From contig JAEVLN010000001.1 of the NCBI GenBank assembly GCA_018350325.1, forward strand, positions 4,741,254 through 4,805,253: a stretch of DNA of 64,000 nucleotides. Direction: 5' to 3'. This DNA comes from Globodera rostochiensis. Its lineage: Eukaryota; Nematoda; Chromadorea; Rhabditida; Heteroderidae. Shown here piece after piece: positions 52,316 to 64,000 of this stretch. The notes below the pieces were generated by a model. It worked only from the letters and a program-made list of their open reading frames with translations, was not told the origin of the DNA and searched no databases. How positions within the stretch are numbered: the stretch's first letter is position 1; every line of letters starts with the position of its first letter. The position numbers and the translations under genes are program-made.

Positions 52316-52902
52316 TTACAGCGGGAGCATTCCAACAATAGTCTCATTAAGTGTTTCCGACGTCGACTGAATGTTTTGAAGGCCCCCCCCCGCCTCTCCC
52401 AATAAGTTTGGCACATTTGAGCCTAATCGCCTTTTTGCCACGAAAAAGGTTTCCCCGTTCTCCTCGGCCACTGACGAAATGGACGTCGAAGCCCTCTTTT
52501 TTAGTCTCGACTTTTTCATAGTTCGCTCTTCGGCCTCTTTCGTCTGAACAATTGAATTCCCACATGCCCACCATTTCCGTTCCCCCCCCCCCATTCAAAT
52601 TTCGCCAATTTACTCCCCATAATTTCCATTTCCCATAAAGCAATTTGCTGAATTTCGTATTCTGATTGAGAGTGAGAGCTTCATAGCCCATACATCACTT
52701 ACAATTTGTGTTCTGCCCTTTGCGGGGGGGGGGGAACCTTTGAGCACATTTCATTATGAATTTCCGTAACCACGACAACGAAACAGCACAAAAGGACACG
52801 ACGGCGGAAAGATAATTTTTTTAAGACAGCAGGAGGGGAGGGGACGGCTTCAAATTCGGATGGTTTGGAACAAAAAAATATACATACGTTCCAGACACGC
52901 AT
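52316..52902 (-). CDS. Putative small membrane-anchored protein, 130 aa
   Basis: Exons 52738-52902 and 52316-52543 join in phase 0. The first exon has a Pro-rich start followed by a basic stretch and one membrane segment (VLLCCFVVVVTEI); the second is charged (TKEAEERTMKKSRLKKRAS) and then polar. Single-pass orientation is unclear. No family recognised; support is only ORF quality and splice phase. The intron contains poly-C/poly-G tracts. Confidence 0.4.
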
Positions 52903-53373
52903 TTCAAACGGAATTTTAGCTGTTTTCTTCAGTAAGTGCTAAAAAAGTTGGAGGCGCGAATTGCCATTTTTCTAAAATTTGATAAAAAAAGGTTTCTGAA
53001 ATCTTCCTCCCTCAGCAAATTTTGCCTCCCCTCCAATAAAACAATGTTTAAATCCTTAAAAGCTCCTATTTCTGCCCTTTTTCTCTTGGGATTCTTTTAA
53101 TTGCCAATTCAATAGCCAACACTGTCTGAACTCTGAACGCGGGGAAGAACACCAACAGCAAAACGCGATGAAGAAAATGACACGAGAAGAGGGGGAAGGA
53201 AGAAAAACAAAAGTCGAGAAGCAGGGGACGTGAAGAAGACGGAAGGATAAGGACGAAAGAGCAAAAAATGATTATGTGTCAAAAATAACTGAAAAGTTGT
53301 TGTTTTTATTATTAAAAGATTATGAAGGCTGGCATAATCAGAGTTAACCCGTCTGTCGTCCCCCCATATCCGA
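52903..53373. other. Intergenic, no gene supported
   Basis: Between the WDR70 stop codon and the small membrane-protein start, both minus strand. AT-rich with an AG-rich segment at 53165-53270. No coding signal. Confidence 0.55.
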
Positions 53374-56339
53374 TCATCCCAACTTGGGCACTTTGTACAC
53401 GGGTTCGTCCTCCTCCCCCTCTTCATTCTCCTCGGTTGGTTCTTGGAACAGCGGGTTCGGCTGAGTCCGTTTGTAAGCCTTGGCCACATACAGCGGCTCC
53501 CTTTCCGCCTGATTTGTGAGGTGAATGGTTTATCCCTCGGCTTCACCCCTCTCCCCCCCCCCCCCTCTCCCCGAAATGCCTCTTCGGCATGCCGAAGAAT
53601 GGAGCCGCGGATGTCCTCGTTCTGCATGAACTCCTTATTCCGATGCATGCCCATTTCCTTCGCAACGTACGAATGCAGCGTTCCTCCGGTTTGCCGAATA
53701 CGCCCTCCGGCGCCTTTTTAATGCCAAAATTGGTGAGAAAAAGAAAATAAAAATAAACGCACTCGGCCCGGACATTGGCATCGCGGCAGGTTGTCGAAAT
53801 TGAGGGCGTTTTTGTTTGCTTTGCATCCGCAAAAACTTCCGAATGCGCCACTCCGTCACTTCCTTCTCCTCCCCATCCTCACCGCGCGGTTGGAACATTT
53901 CGAGGGTTAAGGCTTAATTAACGGATTAAATACAATAGAAAATGTGGGACATTTGAATTAAATGAATTTACTAATTTTTCCAAACCAAATGAAAGTGACC
54001 AGGGCGGGCATAATAAATCTAACCCAACCGAATTTCGGTTATAGACAAGTTCGGGGGCTTACGGGAGAGAATGAGCTCCTCGCGGACCATCTCCGACTCG
54101 CGCAACCGCTTCATCGGTTTGCTCACACATTGGATGGCCCCGCGCAGACTAATGGACGGGTCGTAATAGACTTTGCTGGTCCCATCGCTTAGTCCGACCA
54201 AAATTTGGTTGATTTTGGGATGCCAAAGGGCTCGGACGCATCCCTACAAAATAAAAAAGGGAGTTAAGTGAATTAACACACCGGCACTATTCGTTCACCT
54301 GTTTTGGGTACTCAATTTTATAAAGCAATTCCAATGAATCGGCGTCAAAAAAGAGCAAAGCGCCCCTTTCTCCGTCGCCTTTGTCTTTTCGATTTGTCGC
54401 CGTATAAATAAATTCGGCGTGGGGACTGTACCCGCAGTCGGTCCTAAATGAAAAGAAATTCCGGCATCTTATCGAATATAAAGAAAAATATTAAAACGAT
54501 TAAAAACATACTGAGGATAAACAGTGTCCAGTTCTTGAGCCACCCGAAGCGGCTTTTTGAAATCCTTCAAACTCCATAATTTAAGCGTGTCGTCCACTGA
54601 ATAAAAATAACAAATAAAAAAGAGACCAATTCATTGTAAGAAAAGGGAAATTATTACGCGATCGCGAAACGATCCGTTGGCCGTCCGGAGAGAATTCCAG
54701 GTGAGTGATCGGACCGTCATGGGCATTCCGATTCAGGTAAGCAGTGTTAACCTAAACTGATTTATTTCCGGACAATGCATTCGCCCATCCCCAAATAACC
54801 GACAAGCCACAAATAGAATCCGGGCTTGAGGACCAACCGAGACTCTCGAAAACCCCTCTGGTTCGAGATTACTCACAAATATTTTAGCGTTGTTCCAAAT
54901 TTGGATGGACCCGTCGTCACAGCCCGCCGCTATCATTTTCCCGTCACGCGAATAGCAACACGTCGTCGGAATTGCCCGTCTTCCTTTGGCATTTTTTGTT
55001 TTGATCACTTTCCGCTGAGAATTTATGCATTTTGTGAGCACTTTAAAATCGCTGGTGTCCCAAATTCGTAAGGATCTGAATTCTTAAAAATAAGAAATAT
55101 TATTTATAAAAAAGCTTTACCCGTCGTCCGCACAGCTCAAAAATTCGTTCTTCACAAAAGGGTGCCAACAAACAGAATTAATCGGCGCCGTATGACCTTT
55201 TGTGTTGGTCAAATCGACCAAATATTGATCGCCTAAAAATGTATTGTTTTTTTTTGAAATTTAGAGAAAAATACCCCTAACGGTTTCCGCCCACTGGGAG
55301 CCCTGGCGATCCAACAATTTCAGTTGGGGATTGCCGCTGCCAATCAAAATAGTCTCGCCGTTGCTGTTAAATGCCAGCGAGTTGATAACGTGGCTAAAAT
55401 ACAAAATTATCAACGAATAACTCCACAAAATGGAGGACGGGGGGGGGAGTTTCATCCAGAACGAACAAAATGAAATGAATAAAACAACTTTTGTAATTTT
55501 CTGCTGTTGGTGATGCATCCGCGGATGCCGACACGTTGATGAAACGGTTAACAAAAAATTGTTTTTAAACATTTTCGAGGGTGTTTCCCGAGTAAACGAA
55601 CCTTTCGCATGGATAAATCTGCCGAAATGATCGCATCGCAGAGTCCATCCGCATAAATTCGTACAGATTTACAGAATATGAGTAGCTTCCTGTCGCAAAT
55701 TTGGTGCCCTGCTGATCGAAACTGATCGCTGTGATTGCTTTTGAACTTTCAGAACGAATCGTAACTTCGTATGCGGCCGGGATGATACTTGAAACGGTGA
55801 TCTGAGGGGAAAAGCAAATAATGGCATTTACATTAATCTCACTTCCTCTTCGAATCCCGTATCTTCACCGTCATCTTTCACTATTTGGACATTTTTATCC
55901 GGAACAAATCCGCGCGGAAGTGCAGGTCCAACTTCTGCTTCATCCTCGGCCGCCGCTGTGTTCAATTTGAGGTGTTCTGGGATGGCAGGTCCAACCGCCT
56001 CATCGTCCTAAATACATATTGACGTTCGATAAACTTTCTTTGCATGTTAAAGACCGAATAATCTCGTCCAGCTTTCCCATCATTTCTTCTTTCCTCTTCC
56101 GTTTGTTTATCCTTCGCTTCTGCGCTTTCGACTTCTTTGTCGCGCAGCGAGATTCTTGCGATATCAGCAGCCTCCTGCTCACTGTGCCGGTTATGAAGCG
56201 TATGCGCGAACATTTCATCAAAGTCGAATTGTCGCGCTTTTTTGAGGACCTTCCGACTTTGTGGCGGAGATGGTGGCTTTTTCTGTAATGGTGGCGATGT
56301 TGATGCTGATTCAGTCGCGTCGTGGTCATTTTCTTGCAT
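53374..56339 (-). CDS. WDR70: WD-repeat protein 70 (WDR70)
   Basis: Nuclear WD40 protein; in other species a receptor of a CUL4-DDB1 ligase linked to H2B ubiquitination and DNA-break repair. Start [17 protein letters not shown] at 56339, with the N-terminal motif [10 protein letters not shown] and then [17 protein letters not shown] across a 46-nt intron. WD-repeat exons follow: [60 protein letters not shown], RFDISPDGQ-like region near 54680, and [20 protein letters not shown] near the end. C-terminal family signature: [28 protein letters not shown], then [18 protein letters not shown] and an acidic tail ending VYKVPKLG. About 12 exons. The identification rests on the C-terminal signature and repeat order. 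Confidence 0.88.
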
Positions 56340-57074
56340 TTTGGCTTTTTGCTGTTGGTTGTTGAATTGCTTTCTAAGTTAATTTTCAATTGAGAAAAAG
56401 CACTGGAGATATTTTTAGCGTTGTCATTTGATTGGTTGAAAACCATAAAAACGGACAGCCAATAGAAACCTTTTATTGGGTTTCAAACATGCTGAAAAAC
56501 GGATAAATAGGACAGGATTTAGGTGTTAAACGTTGTACATTTGCCGACCAACTTTTTGATGCGCATTTGGGAAAATACTCTCTTCCCGCGGCCTGAACAC
56601 GCCCGAGGCGTTGTGGAATTTGATTAGGCCGCTTCTTTTTACAAAATGACAGAACGCCAAAGATTTATTATTACCAACAATTCGTTCAAACATTAATTTT
56701 TTTTTTTCTTTTTTTGCTGTCCATGGGAGTGATTGGGTTTATTATTCGCTTGTGATCGCATTATAAAGGAGTTTCGGAACAACCGCATGCGTAAAGGCGA
56801 AGGATATTTTAAACATTGCAGCCGTTGGGTTGATGGGTCCACAATGGACCTTTAGGCCGATTTGCCTGATGCGATGGATAATCCAAATAACACCGCCGTG
56901 GGGACTGGGACAAGCATCAGGCACTGTCGATAGGGAACCAAGCGAGATAAATACTTGCTCCGGGGCAAAAGGGATAATTGCTAAGAACTCAGCGAATGTT
57001 TTTATGAATCTTTTCTGTCAATGAACGCAGTTATCTTCATGTCCTTAATTCATCATCATCTTTCTTTGTTATCT
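56340..57074. other. Intergenic, no gene supported
   Basis: Upstream of WDR70. It contains a 9-bp perfect inverted pair gcctgatgc / gcatcaggc (56866-56874 and about 56914-56922) with about 39 bp between arms. It is not tRNA-shaped. A minus-strand ORF at 56742-56924 has no supporting features. Confidence 0.5.
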
Positions 57075-57507
57075 TCACGATTTTGGGGTGGTCGACGGAG
57101 GTGGTGGTGAACCGGTCGGATGATGCCCTCCCCCTCCCCCAGGTCCGCCCTTGTGAGGACGGCACGGAGATGGGGAAGCACCCGTTGGTGGAGTTCCGCT
57201 GGGAGGTGCACACTCCGAGTCGTCGTCGTCTTGGGCAGAGTCCGGACTTTTGTCTTCTCTGGTCTCCCGTCGTTTGCGAGTTTTGTTTCCGCCGTCCTAA
57301 TTTGTAAGTGTAAAGTTTGCCGGATTGTTTGGCCTTCCCAACCTTTCCCGCGTCGGGTCCTTTTTTGCCGTCGGCTGGCGGTGGGGGGCAATTCGTCGAC
57401 GGGTCGCCGCTGGGCGAGGGGCCGGTTGGGCATGGAGAATCATCGCAGAGAATGAGAGCCACGGCAGAAAGAACGAACGCCAACGAGAGCAAATGGTGGC
57501 GAATCAT
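57075..57507 (-). CDS. Secreted Pro/Gly-rich protein, 128 aa, 2 exons
   Basis: Exons 57343-57507 and 57075-57296 join in phase 0 over a 46-nt intron. An N-terminal signal peptide (LLSLAFVLSAVALILC) leads to a mature protein of Cys-Pro-rich segments (CPTGPSPSG, NCPPPPADG), a basic-acidic middle (KTRKRRETRED, QDDDDSECAPP) and a Gly/His/Pro tail (GGPGGGGGHHPTGSPPPP). KRR could be a furin-like cleavage site. Without this intron the ORF continues in a different Arg-rich frame; the spliced frame is more protein-like. An upstream in-frame Met exists 16 codons earlier, but the chosen one sits directly before the signal. No family recognised. Confidence 0.6.
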
Positions 57508-57955
57508 TTTGTGACAGAAAGGGGGGGGGCTGTCTGGTTTGGGACAATGGAGCAACCGAACGGCTTTAAATAGTGGCTGGGCCCCAGGGATTTGAGAAGA
57601 TCAGCCCCACACAATGAGAATAATCCAAACTTCGCCTGTTTTGGCTGAATCGTCTGCTCTGTTGAAATGTTTTTATGCCATTAAATACATTTCACTCATT
57701 ACAAAAGTTTTTTTTAATCCAGCGAAAATAAACAATTTAATTGGGGATTGAATGTTTGTGGGCGGTAAAATGCACAGACGGAATTTGTAATTAATGACAA
57801 AAAAAGGATTGAGTGCGAGGATTGAAGAGTAAAGTAAAAAACATCTTTCCAATAGTATAACTATTTTAAATACAAAAACAATTAATTCTGAAAAAAGCTA
57901 GCTAAAAGTGCCAAACAATATACATAAGCAAATTGGCAACGCCGATTATTCCTAT

Positions 57956-58489
57956 TTAACCACCGTACCCCACGGCACTGTAAGCTCCGCTTCCGTATCC
58001 CCCGTACCCTCCGGCACTGTAAGCTCCGCTACCGTATCCTCCGGCACTGTAAGCTCCGCTACCGTATCCTCCGGCACTGTAAGCTCCGCTACCGTATCCT
58101 CCGGCACTGTAAGCTCCGCTACCGTATCCTCCGTACCCTCGGGCACTGTAGGCTCCGCTACCGTATCCTCCGTACCCTCGGGCACTGTAAGCTCCGCTAC
58201 CGTATCCTCCGTACCCTCGGGCACTGTAGGCTCCGCTACCGTATCCATACTCGCCCGTTTGCTGGTCTCTTACGCGAATGTGGATTCTGATTCGTTTGTG
58301 ATGACGACGATGGCGATTAAGCTGGCTGAAGGTTGTAGTTGGATAGCCGAAGCAAGCGCAAGTCGGATTCCATACTTGGCCATTTCCATATCGTTTCGGT
58401 CGTGAATGGTTTGGCGATGAATGGTCAGAAGAAACGGTATAAATTGATGAGATGATAAATATGAGGAGAAATGTTAGATGAGAATCCAT
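57956..58489 (-). CDS. Secreted Gly/Tyr-repeat protein, 177 aa
   Basis: A signal peptide (LTFLLIFIISSIYTVSS) is followed by a short propeptide ending in dibasic RPKR, then a mature region starting YGNGQVWNPTCACFGYP, a His/Arg-rich stretch (RHRRHHKRIRIHIRVRD) and about eight repeats of GYGSGAYSAGGYG or GYGSGAYSARGYG to the stop. The composition recalls nematode Gly/Tyr-rich secreted peptides (nlp/cnc antimicrobial or cuticle/eggshell glycine-rich proteins), an analogy rather than homology. An intron inside the His/Arg part is possible but not needed. Confidence 0.65.
   Translation of the reverse strand: MDSHLTFLLIFIISSIYTVSSDHSSPNHSRPKRYGNGQVWNPTCACFGYPTTTFSQLNRHRRHHKRIRIHIRVRDQQTGEYGYGSGAYSARGYGGYGSGAYSARGYGGYGSGAYSARGYGGYGSGAYSAGGYGSGAYSAGGYGSGAYSAGGYGSGAYSAGGYGGYGSGAYSAVGYGG
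57970..58250. repeat. Coding minisatellite of the Gly/Tyr-rich gene
   Basis: Tandem units of 30 bp (actgtaagctccgctaccgt plus atcctccggc) in the centre and 42 bp at the two sides where an extra ccgtaccctc is inserted, which adds GYGG to the protein. Both lengths are multiples of three, so copy changes keep the frame. The plus strand is also open as a Ser/Val/Thr repeat, a shadow. Confidence 0.9.
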
Positions 58490-58922
58490 GGACTTTGATA
58501 GTCGATGTGAATTAGAAGGGACGGGTTATTTATTCAACAATTTCACTCTTTTATAACAAAATTCTCAAGAGGACGTTCGTTACCAAAATAAATGTTGGCC
58601 AATAATAGACTGAAAAGGAAGGCAACAATTTGACGAACAGCACATTGTCCAAGGTGAAGTAAGTCCTCCCAGTGATGACATCATTCCAAAGGCAATCTTT
58701 GGTCAATCCAAAGATTGCCAATAATCATTAGGAAATTTCGCCATTTTTTCAGAAATTCATTAAAAAAATACAATCAAATTTGAACTTTTTTTTGCCTAAT
58801 ACAACCTTAAAGATCAAAACTTTTCAAGCATTTTGAGATTTATAAAAAACCCAATTTTTTGAGAACTACTTATGTACATATTTAACTGATAATTATCTCG
58901 TCTTTAACTCTAAATTTTAGCT
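58490..58922. other. AT-rich intergenic stretch
   Basis: Upstream of the Gly/Tyr-rich gene. No ORF with coding character. Only short palindromic AT sequences, for example ccaaagattgccaa near 58710. Confidence 0.5.
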
Positions 58923-58930
58923 TTAGGGCA

Positions 58931-59303
58931 CGAAGCGGGCCAGTTGCGTCTGGCCGGTTGCGTCTCAGGGACGTTTAGCAGCTCATAACTTTTTTCATTA
59001 CGGACTTCATATTCTTTATATCATTCGAAAGGCCGTAATAAGAATGTGTAACCATTCAAAAAGAGAATAAAATTGAACAAAGTTAGACCCAGAAAACAAT
59101 GAAAAAGTCCGATTTTTACACCTTTTCATTTATAACTTTTTAATAGTGCATCGAATCGGCTCGTTGTTGCTGACGTATATCTTTTAATCATTTAGAGCTT
59201 TCGAATGATATAAAGATTATGAAGATTGGTCAGTCTTGAAAAAAGTTATGAGTTGCTAAACGTTCCTGAGACGCAATTGGCCAGACGCAACTGACCCCTA
59301 CCC
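58931..59303. mobile_element. 373-bp MITE with ~70-bp inverted repeats and 8-bp flanking duplication
   Basis: The left arm (cagttgcgtctggccggttg cgtctcagg...cgtttagcagctcataactttttt) is matched by the inverse at the right (aaaaaagttatgagttgcta...gacgcaactgac). ttagggca occurs directly outside both ends (58923-58930 and 59304-59311), consistent with an 8-bp target duplication. A second, inner inverted pair (ttatatcattcgaaag / ctttcgaatgatataa) lies inside. It has no coding capacity. Superfamily is uncertain; 8 bp suits hAT, but the outermost bases of the two arms do not match well. Confidence 0.75.
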
Positions 59304-59473
59304 TTAGGGCAAGATCAGATAGACATTTTGCCAAAAAGCGCATTTTTTAAGTTTAAAAGTTTATGTCCCTAACATTTTGCTTCATTTTCTATTTTTAGTT
59401 TCGCTGTTTTATTTATTTTTTTGGGTTTTAATTTTTAAACTTTATAAAGCATTATTCGATACATTCTTCAGAA

Positions 59474-61793
59474 TGTCCTCTAATTATTACGATGGTTATT
59501 ATCGGCGGAGGATGCATGCCGAAGTTACACCTTCATCGAAGGGTTATTTAGAAACACTTTCCTTTGAATAAACATTTGTGAAATTATTTAGAGACTTCTG
59601 ATATACTTCATCGGGACTTTGGATTTTCAACATTACCCGACAAATTGGAAAAATTAAATCGTTTTTTTAACGAAATGGAGCGGGTTTGTTAACTCACTTT
59701 TAACAGAAAAACCAAAGAAAAAAAATTGTAGTAAATTGGCTGCCCCCCATATTTTAAAAAAAAAGTCGGGTCTGGGGTTGAGAGTTCATACTCGGATTCT
59801 ACCGCTCCCTAAAACCCTTAAAACGTTTCAAATTTCTAAGACATTTTATTTTTTTGAAAAATGGGGGGGGGCGGGACCAGCCAAACTACCAAAAAGTTTA
59901 TTTAGGTGCTTCAAATATCCTTTGGACGTGAACAACGTATGACTTTTGCGCAAGTGACGGCGAATGTGGAAAAGAATTCTGGAAGGTGTAATCTTTTTGG
60001 ACTGTTTTTTAAATGAATTTAATTCAGGAAATTTACGATCGACCATTTGGCTCAAATCAACGCCGTTTACCCTGAAGCATACTCATTTAAATGGGAGAAA
60101 CCGCGAAAGAAGCGGGGAGCCGGTGCTGAAAAGTGGGATTTGGTGATTAAGCAGAATGTACTGGGCGACAAAGGTTTGCATATTATCGTCCGGATAATCA
60201 ATTGATCCTTTTGCAGAGATTTGGACGGAAAAAAGCTTAAATTTGAAGAAATCTTTTTTTGTTTTTTATCCTATGCCCTCCCCAAATACGCCCCGGTTTG
60301 GAGTCCCAAGTATAAAGTCCGTCTTCCAGATATCGCTGCTTTTTTTACGCGAAAAACGCTTAATGATGACCAAAGTGCTTCGAAGGCATCTCCACAGAAT
60401 TCGACCGCCCAAACTGACAAAAATGCTTCGCCATCCAAATTTCCGCTCTCTTCCACCAAACTCATATCTCCGACAAAAACTCGTCGTGACCGGGACTTCA
60501 TATTGCGATCACCGACCAAAAGACAGAATGTCGCAACTTCACTTTGGTATAATATTTTGTTGAATATTCCTTTCTTTCGGTGTTTTCTCAGTTCGACCAT
60601 TTGCGACAAGCGAATCAAAATGGACGCAAAGCGAATGCTGTGGCGAAAAATGATCTTCCGCCATCTTTTGGTTATTCGTGTCCGCATGGCACACGAAGCT
60701 TTTTTGGCCGATAAAAAGCGTAAATTTCGTTATTTAAATGCGAGAAAGGCGGAGGGGGTAATATTCAAACATTTTTAGTTAGCCCTCCGAGCGATGAGCA
60801 AGCGTTGCATCCGGACTTTCGAAAAGTGATGAATAAAATAATGGTCGAAATTCCCGGAACTCTTCCGCAAAAACCTACCGAAGCTAACCTTTGCGATACT
60901 GACATTCGAAGTTTTTTGCAGGTCGTTTGATTAAAATAGCAACAAAAACCAAATTCTTTCAGAGCTTAACGCCTCAGAAAGGTACAAAGAGGGAAAAGAC
61001 CCCGGAACGGCCTTTGGCCATGTCAAAGTCTGAACCGCAAACGCCCATCAAAACGAATTTAAATTTGGGCAGCGTAAAAACGGAACCTCAGACGCCGAAG
61101 ACACCAATGGAACAACGGGTGGGACGGGACGAACGCTTTAGCTTGGGATTATAACATTTCAGGGAGGGATGGGGGTGTAAAAATTAAGGGATTAGCCACC
61201 GGAGTCCTTTGATTATCCAATTAGGTACTAATAGATATATCTTTTACAATTGCTTTCAGCTAAGGGCCAAGTTTGCCGCGAAGGTCGTCTTTCAAAATAT
61301 CGATGAAAACGCGGTTCGGAAGAGACGGGCGATGCTTTATCGGTTGAAAGAGGACATTTTGGAAATAATCAGAGCGCATTTGAATTTGAACAAATGTTCA
61401 ACTGTTGCGCTTGGCAACCGCGAATTGTTGCAAAAATTGGGGCGTGAAGTCAATCCTGGTTCTGATTTCATTTAGCAGTTTATTGACAAATGAATTGTTG
61501 TTTAGGTATTTTATTGGAGCATTTGAAACTTCTGTGTGAAATTATCCCTAAAAATATTTGTTGGGTCGAGTCCATAAATTCTTCGACTTTGGCGGACCAA
61601 CAATTCTTCAAGCTATCCGGCGATGTTGGGCCGGAATGGTTGCAAAATGTACAAAACGCTATAAAGGCGAGTGGAGTTGCTACATTACGGTACAATTGAC
61701 AGATGTGGCCTTATTTTTACAGGACGAAATTAACAATTTGGACCGGAAGTTGGGTTCGTCGACAATTCCAAAATCGCCTTCCAGCATTTTCTG
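59474..61793 (+). CDS. cdt-1: DNA replication licensing factor CDT1
   Basis: CDT1 loads MCM2-7 on origins with ORC and CDC6 and is inhibited by geminin. Start MSSNYYDGYYRRRMHAE at 59474, next exon joined through TCATCGAAGG|gttatt giving SSKETSDILHRDFGF. The first winged helix is FTIDHLAQINAVYPEAYSF with KPRKKRGAGAEKWDLVI, the family signature around the geminin/MCM region. A linker exon near 60230-60545 is rich in SPTK/SPSK sites (CDK-type). A Thr-Pro-rich linker follows near 60980-61130 (PQTPIKT, PQTPKTPMEQ). The C-terminal MCM-binding winged helix is RAKFAAKVVFQNIDENAV, LLEHLKLLCEIIPKNICWV. About nine exons; the frame of the exon at 60592-60760 is not certain. An N-terminal PIP degron was not seen. 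Confidence 0.85.
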
Positions 61794-61795
61794 AT

Positions 61796-62617
61796 GTATC
61801 GATTCCAAAATACGATTAACAATTATTTGTGTTTATTTCATTTTTTGCTAACTTTTTAATTTGTGAAAGTTTGATGAAGATTTTTTGATCACTTGGAATT
61901 CAATTGGTTCTTATTCCAATATTTTTATATTTATCTTATTTGTATGTACGATCAGAGCCCAGTCTCTCTGGGACGATCCTTCAGAAATTTAAAACTCCGG
62001 TCACATTGCTACGTCACTTTTTTGCTCACAACGCCTCATCCTTCCTACACTTCCCAGTGGCGAAAATCGTCGCACATTCCATAATTCACTGAATTATTCA
62101 CCCTCCCGAATTCCCGATGGAAGAAAGCTTTAGTTTCCCCCAAAGGATTGTCGAATTCCTTCGACTCCCTCTCCCTCACTTTGTGACCCATTCATTCGTA
62201 GGCTTAGACTGCCCCCGCCCCCCCCCCCCCCCCCCCCCCCCCTCGTCGGTTGGTCGATCGCCCCCCCACCCCCTCCTTTTGCTTAGGCTGTGTTATGCGC
62301 TCGCTCGCTGCTCGCGTTCTGCTGTGTCCCCCGCCTCCTCTTTCCTTGTCTCTATTTGCATTGATTTGATCCGTTCCTTCTTTTGGATTGATTATTCACA
62401 CATTTACTTACACCCTCCGCCGCCACACCTCAAACCTATCCGCCAATCTCCCGCCCTTATTTATCTGATCACACTTTTCTGGTCCATTAATGGATGTTTT
62501 TACTTCTTCGACCACCGACTTTCCCCTTTCATCCCATTATGAAATGGCCGTAATCGACGACTCATCAAAACATTTTTTTTAATACTCTGTGCAACGACAA
62601 GTCCGATTTTTTCCAGA
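61796..62617. other. Intergenic, upstream of let-502
   Basis: Between cdt-1 and let-502 on the same strand. Contains a poly-C tract at 62211-62242. A plus-strand ORF at 62117-62542 is low complexity around the C run and has no motif. It must hold the let-502 promoter and possibly a 5' UTR exon or trans-splice site (several ttttttag-type acceptors). Confidence 0.5.

Positions 62618-64000
<1,383 letters not shown>

Noticed and set aside
56866..56925. tRNA or hairpin ncRNA from a 9-bp inverted pair
   Set aside because: No T-arm, D-arm or anticodon layout; a single short stem is expected by chance.
57908..58405. Plus-strand ORF of SSATVSSVPSGTV repeats
   Set aside because: Antisense shadow of the Gly/Tyr-repeat secreted gene, which has a signal peptide on the minus strand.
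62117..62542. Plus-strand ORF upstream of let-502
   Set aside because: Centred on a poly-C tract, with no motif; more likely promoter or 5' UTR.

Overview
The window is nuclear DNA of a nematode, most likely a plant-parasitic tylenchid such as a cyst nematode. The genes have many short exons and introns mostly of 40-200 nt. Gene families are typical of nematodes (GT92 glycosyltransferase, a nematode-type SLC17-like MFS carrier, a let-502-type ROCK, marc-6). At least two introns use GC-AG borders in otherwise well-conserved genes, a feature I recall as frequent in Globodera. The species assignment is inference; no rRNA or mitochondrial marker is present.

Layout. 1-300: a G-rich minisatellite cut by the window edge. 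394-14516 (minus): a complete protein kinase D gene in 23 exons (967 aa by my splicing). Its last intron holds a 5.2-kb satellite of about 150 copies of a 34-bp unit; other introns hold a 24-29 bp minisatellite, poly-G/poly-C minisatellites and a small hAT-type MITE. 14517-16782: G-rich and CT-rich intergenic DNA. 16783-18052 (minus): an unrecognised single-pass membrane protein. 18659-20845 (plus): a GT92 glycosyltransferase, tail-to-tail with marc-6 (MARCH6/Doa10 E3 ligase, 21359-26236, minus, 1178 aa). 26972-30440 (minus): a conserved F-box/LRR protein. 31154-32221: two small minus-strand ORFs of unknown function. 33058-33371: a MITE with a 9-bp target duplication. 33449-38308 (plus): a zinc-finger protein gene containing a tandemly duplicated exon. 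39317-41823 (minus): an SLC17-like MFS transporter. 42796-46215 (plus): an SLC38A9-like amino-acid transporter. 46885-49342 (plus): a BTBD1/2-type BTB-BACK-PHR protein. 49572-52902 (minus): four small orphan genes, one secreted and mucin-like with a GPI-type tail. 53374-56339 (minus): WDR70. 57075-58489 (minus): two secreted low-complexity proteins (Pro/Gly-rich and Gly/Tyr-rich). 58931-59303: another MITE. 59474-61793 (plus): CDT1 replication licensing factor. 62618-64000 (plus): the 5' part of let-502/ROCK, cut by the window end.

There is no operon or single pathway. The most unusual content is structural: satellites and minisatellites carried inside introns of conserved genes, GC-AG introns, stop-free introns whose length is a multiple of three, an exon-intron unit repeated in tandem, three non-autonomous DNA transposons with recognisable target duplications, and a 7-kb stretch with three secreted low-complexity proteins. 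I did not see a prokaryote-like system, rRNA or a convincing tRNA. Exon borders were placed by eye from splice signals, reading phase and remembered family motifs; loci where phase could not be closed are marked.
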